Below the pieces are notes generated by a model. That model was not told the DNA's origin, searched no databases, and saw nothing but the letters and a program-made list of their open reading frames with translations. A stretch of DNA of 14,102 nt from [Eubacterium] saphenum (GTDB lineage Bacteria; Bacillota; Clostridia; Oscillospirales; Ruminococcaceae), in the NCBI GenBank assembly GCA_004555855.1, contig SFJQ01000041.1:1-14102 (forward strand). Direction: 5' to 3'. Shown here one piece after another: positions 7,745 through 14,102 of this stretch. The position numbers were made by a program, and so were the translations under genes. Position 1 is the first letter of the stretch. Every line of letters begins with the position of its first letter.

Positions 7745-8587
7745 TCAATATTTAACACCGTAAACCACGCGGACAATCCCGCGCAAATCCTCCGCAAACC
7801 TCGGCTCAAGACCGTTTTCGCGAAACAGCTCGGCAACCGCTTTCTCCTCGCCCATGCCGATTTCAACCGCAAAAAGCCCGTTTTCCTTCAGCATTTTCGG
7901 GTATTTTCTGAGCAAAGCGCGGTAAAAATCCAAGCCGTCCTCGCCGCCGTACAAAGCCGTTTTCGGCTCAAACGAAACCTCTTTTTGCAGATTTTCCATA
8001 TCTTTTTCGGTGAGATACGGCGGGTTCGAGAGAATTAAATTATACTCGCCGCAGATTTTTTCCTCGTCAAAGCAATCCCCGAGGACCGCATTGCACTGCG
8101 CTTTCACATCATTCAGCGCGATATTTTTTTCAAGATACGAGAACGCCTCGCGGGACTTTTCGACAAGAGTTGCTTCCGCGCCGAAAAGCTTCGCGAGCGT
8201 TATCCCGATACAGCCGCTCCCCGCGCATAAATCCAGCGTTTTGCGCTCGTTTTCGGGCAGCGTTTTCAGAAAATCCGCCGCGATTTCAACCAGCGTTTCC
8301 GTGTCCTGCCGCGGTATCAGCACTCCCTCGCCGACCTCAAACGGCAGCCCGTAAAATTCCCACTCGCCGAGAATATACTGTAGCGGATACCCCGAAGCGC
8401 GTTTTTTTGTCATTTCGCGGACTTTTTTGCAAACTTCGTGCGAGATTTTTTCGCACGGCTCGGCGAGAATTTTCATCGGTGAAATTCCCGCTTTTTCAAG
8501 TATCTGCCGCGCCTCAAAGCCCGCGTTTTCCACACCGTTATCCGCAAGCGCGCAAAGCGTTTCCCTCAACAAATCCCTGAGTTCCAT
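7745..8587 (-). CDS. prmC: Peptide chain release factor N5-glutamine methyltransferase PrmC
   Basis: PrmC methylates the glutamine of the GGQ motif in release factors RF1 and RF2, which speeds peptide release. The 280-residue protein has the N-terminal helical release-factor-binding domain (about 1-80). It continues with the family segments GYPLQYILGEWEFYG (66-80) and LIPRQDTETLVE (90-101), the SAM-binding loop LDLCAGSGCIGI (118-129), and the catalytic NPPY (188-191) in LSNPPYLTE. An in-frame start at 8623 would add 12 residues inside the DUF1385 gene; I use the ATG at 8587, where the family N-terminus begins and which overlaps the upstream stop by one base (TGATG). A purine-rich GAGGGCGAGGA lies upstream. 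In many Firmicutes prfA is the neighbour of prmC and DUF1385; here recA follows instead. Confidence 0.95.
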   Translation of the reverse strand: MELRDLLRETLCALADNGVENAGFEARQILEKAGISPMKILAEPCEKISHEVCKKVREMTKKRASGYPLQYILGEWEFYGLPFEVGEGVLIPRQDTETLVEIAADFLKTLPENERKTLDLCAGSGCIGITLAKLFGAEATLVEKSREAFSYLEKNIALNDVKAQCNAVLGDCFDEEKICGEYNLILSNPPYLTEKDMENLQKEVSFEPKTALYGGEDGLDFYRALLRKYPKMLKENGLFAVEIGMGEEKAVAELFRENGLEPRFAEDLRGIVRVVYGVKY

Positions 8588-9576
8588 CACCAGTTGTCGT
8601 CCTCGCCCTCTTTCGGCAGGCACGGCAGAACCGCCGCAATTGCTATCTCAATCTGGCTGTCGTCGGGTTCTTTTGTGGTAAGGCGCTGCATCCAGAGTCC
8701 CGGCGCCGATATGATTTTTGTGAAAATGTTTGTGTAACGTCCCGCAAGCCTGATGATTTCGTAGGAAATTCCCACGACAACCGGCAAAAGCGGCAGCTTA
8801 ATCAGCACGCGAAGCAGCGTTGCCAGCACTTTATTGTCAATTCCAAACCACTGAGCCGGTTCAAGCGGCACGAGCGAGTATACCAGAATGCTCACCAGCA
8901 GCGTGATGATGATAAAGCTCGTTCCGCAGCGCGGGTGAAAACGGCGCATCGGCTTGATGTTCTCCACCGTCAGCTCTTTTCCCGCTTCATAGCAAGCAAT
9001 CGTTTTATGCTCCGCGCCGTGATATTCGTAGGTGCGGCGAATGCTCTTCATCTGCGCCACAATCGCCATATAAATCACGAACAAAATCAGTTTCAGCACG
9101 CCCTCAAACGCGGATTTCCACATCGAAATATCCGTACCCTCGCCGACCGCGCTCTCGATTAGCTTGAACAGGTAAGACGGCACAAACAGGAAAACCGCGA
9201 GCATCGCCACAATCATCAAGAACGAGAAAATGCCCGTGATTACCGAAAAGCCCTTTTCGCCGAAGTGCTTTTCAAGCCACTTGTCGAACTTCGTCTGCTC
9301 GCTTTCGTCGTCAAAAGCGCCGCTGATTTCCGAGGATTTGTTCATACAATTCCAACCCTCGCGGAGCTGCTGCACGAAATTCACGCAGCCACGCACAAAA
9401 ATCGCTTTGTTGTACCATTTTTTCTCGGGCAGCTCCCACTGCTCCGTGTAAATCGAGCCGTCCTTTTTGCGGACAGCCATCGCTCCCACGGAAACGCCCT
9501 TCATCATTATTCCTTCAATCAGCGCCTGTCCGCCGACCTTTGTCTTTTTTTCGCAGCATTTTGTTTTTTTGCTCAT
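8587..9576 (-). CDS. DUF1385 integral membrane protein (YqhQ-like)
   Basis: The 329-residue membrane protein belongs to the DUF1385 family (YqhQ of Bacillus), whose biochemical role is not established as far as I know. Signature segments are visible: GGQALIEGIMMKG (15-27), the His/Cys-rich YHGAEHKTIACYE (185-197), RFHPRCGTSF (212-221), and the C-terminal PGLWMQRLTTKEPDDSQIEIA (292-312). Four hydrophobic stretches (about 113-137, 160-178, 219-240, 250-272) are likely membrane helices, with conserved His, Glu and Cys residues placed near their ends, as in a metal site or membrane enzyme (inference). An upstream in-frame start at 9609 would intrude into the kinase gene. The ATG at 9576 comes one base after the kinase stop, with AAGGAAG about 8 bases upstream. 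Adjacency to prmC is a conserved Firmicute arrangement. Confidence 0.9.
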   Translation of the reverse strand: MSKKTKCCEKKTKVGGQALIEGIMMKGVSVGAMAVRKKDGSIYTEQWELPEKKWYNKAIFVRGCVNFVQQLREGWNCMNKSSEISGAFDDESEQTKFDKWLEKHFGEKGFSVITGIFSFLMIVAMLAVFLFVPSYLFKLIESAVGEGTDISMWKSAFEGVLKLILFVIYMAIVAQMKSIRRTYEYHGAEHKTIACYEAGKELTVENIKPMRRFHPRCGTSFIIITLLVSILVYSLVPLEPAQWFGIDNKVLATLLRVLIKLPLLPVVVGISYEIIRLAGRYTNIFTKIISAPGLWMQRLTTKEPDDSQIEIAIAAVLPCLPKEGEDDNW

Positions 9577-9577
9577 T

Positions 9578-11023
9578 TTACTCTTCCTTAACCGCCAGAG
9601 GCAGTACAATCGTTACCGTTGTCCCCACGCCGAGCGTGCTTTCTATCTCCAACATTCCGCCGTGCATTCCGATTATTTCATCGGCAACCGCAAGTCCAAT
9701 CCCCGAGCCGCGTTTTGTGCGATTTGCCTTGTAGAACTTTTGCTTGACCTTAGGCAAGTCCTCGGGAGCAATTCCGCAGCCCGTGTCCGCAACCGAAATC
9801 ACCACGGAACTCTCGTTCTTCTCCGCCAGAACGTCGATATTTCCCGCTTCCGTGTACTTGAAAGCGTTGTCGATTACGTTGATGAAAACCTGCCGCAGAC
9901 GGCTCTTGTCTCCCACAACCGCGCACATAAACTGCGGCTCGTTGTAGGTGAGCGTGATGTTCTCCTTTTTTGCGCGGTCGATGTACAGCAAAAGCGCGTC
10001 CTCAAGCTCCGCGATAACGTCAATCGTCTGCATCTGCATCGTAAACCGCCCGCTCTGTATCCTCGAAAAGTCCAGCAGCTCCTCAACCATCTGCTCAAGA
10101 CGGTTTGTTTCGCCGTTTATGACCTTCATTCCCTTTGTGAACGTTTCTTCCTCATAGCCGCCGCTGAGCGTTTCCGCCCAGCCCTTGATTGCCGTGAGCG
10201 GCGTCCTCAGCTCGTGTGAAACGCTTGAAATAAAGTCGTTCTTTATCTGCTCGGAGTTCTCCAGCTCGTTTGCCATCTCGTTGAACGAAGCGGAAAGCTG
10301 CCCGATTTCATCGTTAGTTTTGACGGGAATACGCTCGGAAAAATCTCCCGTTGCGAGCTTTTTCGCGGTTGCGCTTATCTGAACCAGCGGCACGCAAATC
10401 GATTTCACGAAGTAAAGTCCCGTCATCACAACCACAAGAATTACGAACACGCTTATCATCACGCACGCGAACATTATTCCCGCAAGCTGTGCGTCAATTA
10501 GCGAAAGCGATGTCACAAACCGCAAAGCCTGATAGTTGCTGCTCGGCTTTTCGATGATTTTCGTTACCGCGAGAATGTTCTCGCCGTTGTCAAATCCCAG
10601 AAAAACGCCCGTTTTGTCCTCACTCTCAAGCGCCGCCTCATAGTCGGGCATATAGTAGGTTTTATCGGGTGAAAATCCGCTCGACGAGAGCGAAACTTGC
10701 CCGTTTTTGTTTATCGACATAAGCTCCATTCGGTCTTTTTTGTCGAAATTTACAATCATCTCGCGCACTTCCGAGGAGTAGTTAACCGCCATATCCTCGT
10801 AAAGCCTTGTCAGAACCATCTGCGCGGCGTTTGCTTCGGAAACCACATAGCTCTCCGCAGAACCGTAGTAATACTGCCGCGTGAAATAGTACACGCAGAC
10901 GTTCGCCACAATCAGCAAAATCGCCACGACAAGAAGCGTGTTCACCATCCAGCGCGTTGCTATCGAGTGCCAGCCGAATTTTGTGATTTTCTTTGATTTT
11001 ATGTTCATCAGCGGCTTATTCAT
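9578..11023 (-). CDS. Sensor histidine kinase with HAMP domain
   Basis: This 481-residue membrane kinase is the partner of the response regulator just upstream. Layout: short cytoplasmic N-terminus; TM1 about 26-47; an extracytoplasmic sensor region about 48-180 with no recognised subfamily; TM2 about 181-206; HAMP about 207-258; HisKA with the phosphorylated His270 in SVSHELRTPLTAIKGW. The HATPase_c domain has the N box (NVIDNAFKY, 382-390), G1 (VADTGCGIAP, 411-420), F box (KFYKAN, 429-434) and G2 (GSGIGLAVADEI, 439-450). All catalytic motifs are intact. A TTG at 11041 or ATG at 11008 are alternative starts; I choose the ATG at 11023, which overlaps the regulator stop by 8 bases, although its ribosome binding site is weak, so it is probably translationally coupled. 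It resembles the PhoR/WalK/ResE class. The signal sensed is unknown. Confidence 0.93.
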   Translation of the reverse strand: MNKPLMNIKSKKITKFGWHSIATRWMVNTLLVVAILLIVANVCVYYFTRQYYYGSAESYVVSEANAAQMVLTRLYEDMAVNYSSEVREMIVNFDKKDRMELMSINKNGQVSLSSSGFSPDKTYYMPDYEAALESEDKTGVFLGFDNGENILAVTKIIEKPSSNYQALRFVTSLSLIDAQLAGIMFACVMISVFVILVVVMTGLYFVKSICVPLVQISATAKKLATGDFSERIPVKTNDEIGQLSASFNEMANELENSEQIKNDFISSVSHELRTPLTAIKGWAETLSGGYEEETFTKGMKVINGETNRLEQMVEELLDFSRIQSGRFTMQMQTIDVIAELEDALLLYIDRAKKENITLTYNEPQFMCAVVGDKSRLRQVFINVIDNAFKYTEAGNIDVLAEKNESSVVISVADTGCGIAPEDLPKVKQKFYKANRTKRGSGIGLAVADEIIGMHGGMLEIESTLGVGTTVTIVLPLAVKEE

Positions 11024-11714
11024 CTTTCCACTTGTACCCAAAGCCCCAGACCGTTATAATGTACTTCGGCGACGATGGATCGTCCTCGATTTTCATTCGC
11101 AGCCGCCGCATATTCACATCGATAACCTTGTCCTCTCCCACATAAGAATCGCCCCAGATATGCCGTAAAATCGACTTGCGGTCAAGAGCCGTGTTCTTAT
11201 GCTTCAGAAGGTACTCGAGCATGTGAAACTCAACCTGCGTAAGCTCGATAAGCTCGCCGTTTTTCCACACCATCCTGCTCTCGCAGTCCAGCGTGAATGG
11301 ACCGGCTTTGATGGATTTTGACTCTTCTTTCGGTGAACGGCTCTGCGAAACTCGACGATAAATCGCGTCAATTCTAGCCACAAGTTCAGACGGCGAAAAC
11401 GGCTTTGTCACATAATCGTCCGCGCCCGTCATAAGGCAGTTGATTTTGTCCATCTCCTGACTTTTCGCCGAGAGCATAATTATGCCGATTTCCGCGCTCT
11501 GCTCCCTTATCCAGCGGCAAAGCGCAAAGCCGTCCATTCCCGGCATCATTATATCCAGAAGCGCCACGTCAAAGCTGCCGTTTTGCTTTTTGTACTCCTC
11601 GACAGCCTCCTCGCCCGATGCCACGTCAACAACGTCATAGCCCGCTCTTCTTAGATTTATCACCACAAAATCGCGGATTGAGTCCTCGTCCTCGCAAACC
11701 AAGATTCGTTTCAT
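11016..11714 (-). CDS. OmpR/PhoB-family DNA-binding response regulator
   Basis: The 232-residue regulator has an N-terminal receiver domain with the acidic pocket E8/D9, phosphoacceptor D54 (LLDIMMPGMDG), switch residue S82 and K104 (TKPF). A short linker (about 122-136) is followed by a winged-helix output domain (about 137-232) containing LTQVEFHMLEYLL, the recognition helix VIDVNMRRLRMKIE (197-210) and the wing YIITVWGFGYKW. All key residues are present, so it should be an active transcription factor. The ATG at 11714 has AAAGGA about 6 bases upstream. The kinase gene overlaps its 3' end, which makes the pair a standard two-component system. Targets cannot be read from the sequence; the adjacent lipoprotein and membrane protein genes are the natural first candidates. 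Confidence 0.96.
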   Translation of the reverse strand: MKRILVCEDEDSIRDFVVINLRRAGYDVVDVASGEEAVEEYKKQNGSFDVALLDIMMPGMDGFALCRWIREQSAEIGIIMLSAKSQEMDKINCLMTGADDYVTKPFSPSELVARIDAIYRRVSQSRSPKEESKSIKAGPFTLDCESRMVWKNGELIELTQVEFHMLEYLLKHKNTALDRKSILRHIWGDSYVGEDKVIDVNMRRLRMKIEDDPSSPKYIITVWGFGYKWKDE

Positions 11715-11749
11715 ATTCTATCCTTTCCCGCGCCAAAAGTTCCCCAAAA

Positions 11750-13087
11750 TCAAAGCGTAAAGAAATTCTTGTTAAGCTCGCTCTCCGTTAGCGCGAGTTT
11801 TCCCGTCATATAGCCCTTCGTCACGCTGTAACAGAAATACGTTTCCTCCGTTTCGCCAAGGAAATTCATCTTCTTCGACTGAGCAAGCGCTTTCTCATCG
11901 TCCTTGTCAACCGCGCGTATTCGCATAAGCTCCGTTGTTTCATCAACAACCAGCCCTTTTTCCTCGTCATAAGAAACGAACACAATCTCGTTGTTTGCAA
12001 AATCCGGAACCGCCGTCACAACTCCCTGCCAACGGCTCGGAAACATCAGCGCAAAGCGGTATTTTCCCGAGAAATAGCTGTAATATTTCGCCGTGAAATT
12101 GTCGTCCGAAACCGTGTACCACATAACCGCGCAAAGCTGCTCGGGGAGCGTCAGCACCTCGTAGCCCGGAAGCGGCGTTGTCGATGGAATTTCGATAAAT
12201 CCGTCACCGTCGATGTCATAGCAGTAAATCTCCGACATATAATCGTTCACAAGCCTTGAAATAGTGCTGCTCTGCGGGTTTTGACCAACGCTGTCGGGAC
12301 AGAAAAGTCTGTTTCCATAGCAGTACAAAACGTCCGTTCCCGACTGACCGCCGCCCTTTGAGTAGTCAAAATACAGCGCCTGCGTGTTCTCGTTCAGGCT
12401 GCCCTTGGTAACGCGCAGATACTCCGCCGCTCCGCTGTAAAGAGGAGTTTCGGAGAGCTTTTCAAAGCCGTTTTCGCTGTTGGTGAACATCATTGCCATC
12501 GATGTGTTCAAGGTCTTGTCCGACGTCACCGTTACAAGCTCGTCCATTCCGTCGCCGTTGATGTCAAAAACCTCAAGGCAGGAGTACGCCGACGAATACA
12601 TCGTTGTCGGAACCCTGTCCATATAACGTATAACCGAAAATGCTTTTTCCGACTGATTGAGCAGCGTGTAGCGAATGATTATATCAACCGCTTCGCCTGT
12701 TCCCAGACGCGCAAAACTGATGCTGTCAACCTCGCTTCCCGCGCACGCCAAATCGTACACGGCTTCCCACTTGCCGTTGTTTTTGTCGAGGAACTTCAGA
12801 CGCAGCGCGCTTTCACCCGCAGCCGCATTTTTGCTCTCGTAAAACACCAGCGCCTCGTTGCCCTCCTCGTCGTCGATGTCGTACATGACAAACGCCGAGC
12901 GATAATCGCCGCTTCTGGGGTATTTCAGCTTAACATTCTGTCCGACGCTTTTTATAAGCTCATCGTAGATTTCATTCTGTTCCGCGAGCAGCCTCGGCGG
13001 CGTCAGCATATTTTCAATCGACGCGCCCGCGCTGCACCCGCATAACATCAGACAAAGCGCCACAAGCGCCGCAATTTTTCTTTTCAC
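11750..13087 (-). CDS. Lipoprotein with VCBS/FG-GAP-like calcium-loop repeats
   Basis: I do not recognise a characterised homologue. The 445-residue protein starts with a lipoprotein signal peptide: KRK, a hydrophobic core, and the lipobox LCGC, with Cys18 as the expected lipidated residue. It should therefore be anchored on the outer face of the membrane. The mature part has repeated DxDxDG-type loops: DIDDEEGNE (70-78, degenerate), DINGDGMDE (175-183) and DIDGDGFIE (291-299). Each is followed by a hydrophobic strand, as in VCBS/FG-GAP beta-propeller-like repeats that bind calcium. No catalytic motif is visible. The start is GTG at 13087, with GAGG 5 bases upstream. It lies 11 bases after the membrane protein gene and 35 bases before the response regulator, so an accessory or sensing role for the two-component system is plausible but inferred. 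Confidence 0.85.
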   Translation of the reverse strand: MKRKIAALVALCLMLCGCSAGASIENMLTPPRLLAEQNEIYDELIKSVGQNVKLKYPRSGDYRSAFVMYDIDDEEGNEALVFYESKNAAAGESALRLKFLDKNNGKWEAVYDLACAGSEVDSISFARLGTGEAVDIIIRYTLLNQSEKAFSVIRYMDRVPTTMYSSAYSCLEVFDINGDGMDELVTVTSDKTLNTSMAMMFTNSENGFEKLSETPLYSGAAEYLRVTKGSLNENTQALYFDYSKGGGQSGTDVLYCYGNRLFCPDSVGQNPQSSTISRLVNDYMSEIYCYDIDGDGFIEIPSTTPLPGYEVLTLPEQLCAVMWYTVSDDNFTAKYYSYFSGKYRFALMFPSRWQGVVTAVPDFANNEIVFVSYDEEKGLVVDETTELMRIRAVDKDDEKALAQSKKMNFLGETEETYFCYSVTKGYMTGKLALTESELNKNFFTL

Positions 13088-13098
13088 AAAAACCTCGA

Positions 13099-14010
13099 TT
13101 ACCGATTATCGGTCTGTTCTTTTTCAAGCTGTTCCTCGGGCTGAGCTATGGGTTCTTCGGCTTTGGCAGACTTGAGCGCTACCACAACCGCTGCTGCCGC
13201 AAGCAGTCCCAAAGCCATATTAACAAAAGGCGTGAACGTCATAATATAGCTGTCCCTGCCGTGATTGTTCTGATAAAAAACCTCTGCGTAATTGGCTGAC
13301 GCGGATATTCTTTCGGCAATTTCCGCCGGAGCAAACAGCTTTGAAAGAATTACCCCGAGAGATGTGGAAAGCGTCAGGATTGCCGCGCCTACGCCGGTAA
13401 AATACATCATCGGAGTTGTGGCTCTATCCCCGTTTCCCGAAAATAATCTCGCGAACATCGCAAAAAACAGCGCAAGCAAAGCTATCTGAAGCACCTCTGC
13501 GAGATACTCGGGAACCGTTGCGATTGCCATTCTGTTCATAAATACGCTTATCCCGCGGAAAACGCAGTAAACGCCGACTATCGAATAACAAAATCCCAGC
13601 GCGGGCGTAAACGACTTTTTGTAAAGCAGCGCAAACGCAAGCGCCGCCATATAAACAGCGCCGACAAAGTCCGAGATTATGAGGAAAACCGACGGTGATA
13701 AAGCGCTCGTTTCCGTAATCCCCTCATAGCCCGCGCAAATCGCCGCCAGAAGTGTAAAAAATCCGATTACAAGGCAGCCGTTTTCGGACGGTTTCACGAA
13801 CTTTGGCTCTTTTCGCAAAAGCACTCCCGCAGCAATCGCCGCCGCTGCCAGAAACCCGTAATTCAGCAGATTGCACAAAATCTCGCTTCCGTGGGTTAAA
13901 AAGCCCGTTTTCATATCCGTGAAGAATAAAATCGTCACAAGCCTTGCGGCAAGGCACAAAACAAATCCCGCTCCCGCCGCAATAAGCGCTGTTTTACCGT
14001 TTTTGCTCAT
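13099..14010 (-). CDS. Polytopic membrane protein of unknown function
   Basis: I do not recognise this 303-residue protein. It has about eight predicted membrane segments (roughly 7-29, 48-66, 79-94, 105-130, 137-157, 173-190, 203-224, 258-279). A soluble-looking loop lies between the last two (about 225-257, including NYAEVFYQNNHGRDSY), and the tail is charged and glutamate-rich (about 280-303). No transporter or enzyme motif is evident. The ATG at 14022 would add four residues, but it overlaps a GGGAG ribosome binding site placed 5 bases before the ATG at 14010, which I prefer. It is the first gene of the run, lies 11 bases before the lipoprotein gene, and is probably co-transcribed with the lipoprotein and the two-component system. 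Confidence 0.75.
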   Translation of the reverse strand: MSKNGKTALIAAGAGFVLCLAARLVTILFFTDMKTGFLTHGSEILCNLLNYGFLAAAAIAAGVLLRKEPKFVKPSENGCLVIGFFTLLAAICAGYEGITETSALSPSVFLIISDFVGAVYMAALAFALLYKKSFTPALGFCYSIVGVYCVFRGISVFMNRMAIATVPEYLAEVLQIALLALFFAMFARLFSGNGDRATTPMMYFTGVGAAILTLSTSLGVILSKLFAPAEIAERISASANYAEVFYQNNHGRDSYIMTFTPFVNMALGLLAAAAVVVALKSAKAEEPIAQPEEQLEKEQTDNR

Positions 14011-14015
14011 AATTG

Positions 14016-14020
14016 CTCCC
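14016..14020 (-). promoter_or_regulatory. Ribosome binding site deciding the membrane protein start
   Basis: The minus strand reads GGGAG, 5 bases before the ATG at 14010. It overlaps the competing ATG at 14022. The alternative start has only a weaker GGATAGAG-like sequence before it, so 14010 is favoured but not proven. Confidence 0.55.
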
Positions 14021-14022
14021 AT

Positions 14023-14102
14023 CTCTATCCGTAAAAACCTTGAATTATGCTATAATTATATTCTGTCTTTAAGCGGTATATATTTCTTGTTGAGGTTAAT
14101 CG
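14023..14102. promoter_or_regulatory. AT-rich intergenic region with possible divergent promoters
   Basis: This is the only clear non-coding stretch in the window. It contains the palindrome TATAATTATA (14051-14060), which supplies a perfect TATAAT on both strands. On the plus strand it is preceded by TGC, giving an extended -10 (TGCTATAAT, 14048-14056) pointing off the right edge. On the minus strand TATAAT (14055-14060) would drive the membrane protein operon, with the start codon about 45 bases downstream. No good TTGACA-like -35 box is found at 16-18 bases for either, and a weaker minus-strand alternative is TTAAAG with CATAAT. The promoter role is inferred. Confidence 0.4.

Noticed and set aside
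7080..7755. Two overlapping ~220-codon plus-strand open frames antisense to recA
   Set aside because: Both are in different frames over the same conserved recA region, are low-complexity in composition and have no family motif; they are shadows of recA.
7719..7800. LexA (SOS) box before recA
   Set aside because: No GAAC-N4-GTTC sequence or close match is seen; only weak AT-rich promoter-like sequence.
9467..10219. 250-codon plus-strand frame antisense to the kinase and DUF1385 genes
   Set aside because: It spans two clear minus-strand genes and shows no domain or ribosome binding site.
11715..11749. Terminator between the lipoprotein and response regulator genes
   Set aside because: The 35-base gap shows no stable hairpin followed by a T-run; it mainly holds the regulator's ribosome binding site.

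Overview
The window reads as a stretch of chromosome from an anaerobic Clostridia-type Firmicute, probably near Oscillospiraceae/Ruminococcaceae. This is inferred from gene families and order (recA-recX-rimO-pgsA, a DUF1385 protein next to prmC, trmN6 next to rsmI, a short cysE near cysS), from strong AGGAGG-type ribosome binding sites, and from the use of TTG and GTG starts. No rRNA, tRNA, CRISPR array, transposase or phage gene is visible. All fifteen genes lie on the minus strand, so transcription runs from the right edge to the left edge.

In transcription order, the right part (14010 to 11016) holds a polytopic membrane protein of unknown function, a lipoprotein with calcium-loop-like repeats, and an OmpR-type response regulator. 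A HAMP/HisKA sensor kinase follows and overlaps the regulator gene. The middle part (9576 to 4605) holds a DUF1385 (YqhQ-like) membrane protein, prmC (release-factor methyltransferase), recA, recX and rimO (ribosomal protein S12 methylthiotransferase). The left part (4608 to 1) holds pgsA (phosphatidylglycerophosphate synthase), cysE (serine acetyltransferase), a sugar-phosphate-isomerase-like TIM barrel, cysS (cysteinyl-tRNA synthetase), trmN6 (tRNA methyltransferase) and the first 170 codons of rsmI (16S rRNA methyltransferase), which is cut by the window edge.

Genes are packed end to end: gaps are at most about 35 bases and many start/stop codons overlap. No internal terminator or convincing internal promoter was seen, so the stretch may be one or a few long operons. 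Several genes serve translation quality: prmC, rimO, trmN6 and rsmI modify the translation machinery, and cysE and cysS supply and charge cysteine. The only real non-coding space is the last ~90 bases, which holds AT-rich promoter-like sequence that may be bidirectional.

The most unusual signals are two. First, codon use changes around pgsA: the isoleucine codon ATA is common to the left and rare to the right. Second, a membrane protein / repeat lipoprotein / two-component module sits directly upstream of prmC-recA. I did not find a clearly new defence or mobile system; most of the window is ordinary housekeeping sequence.
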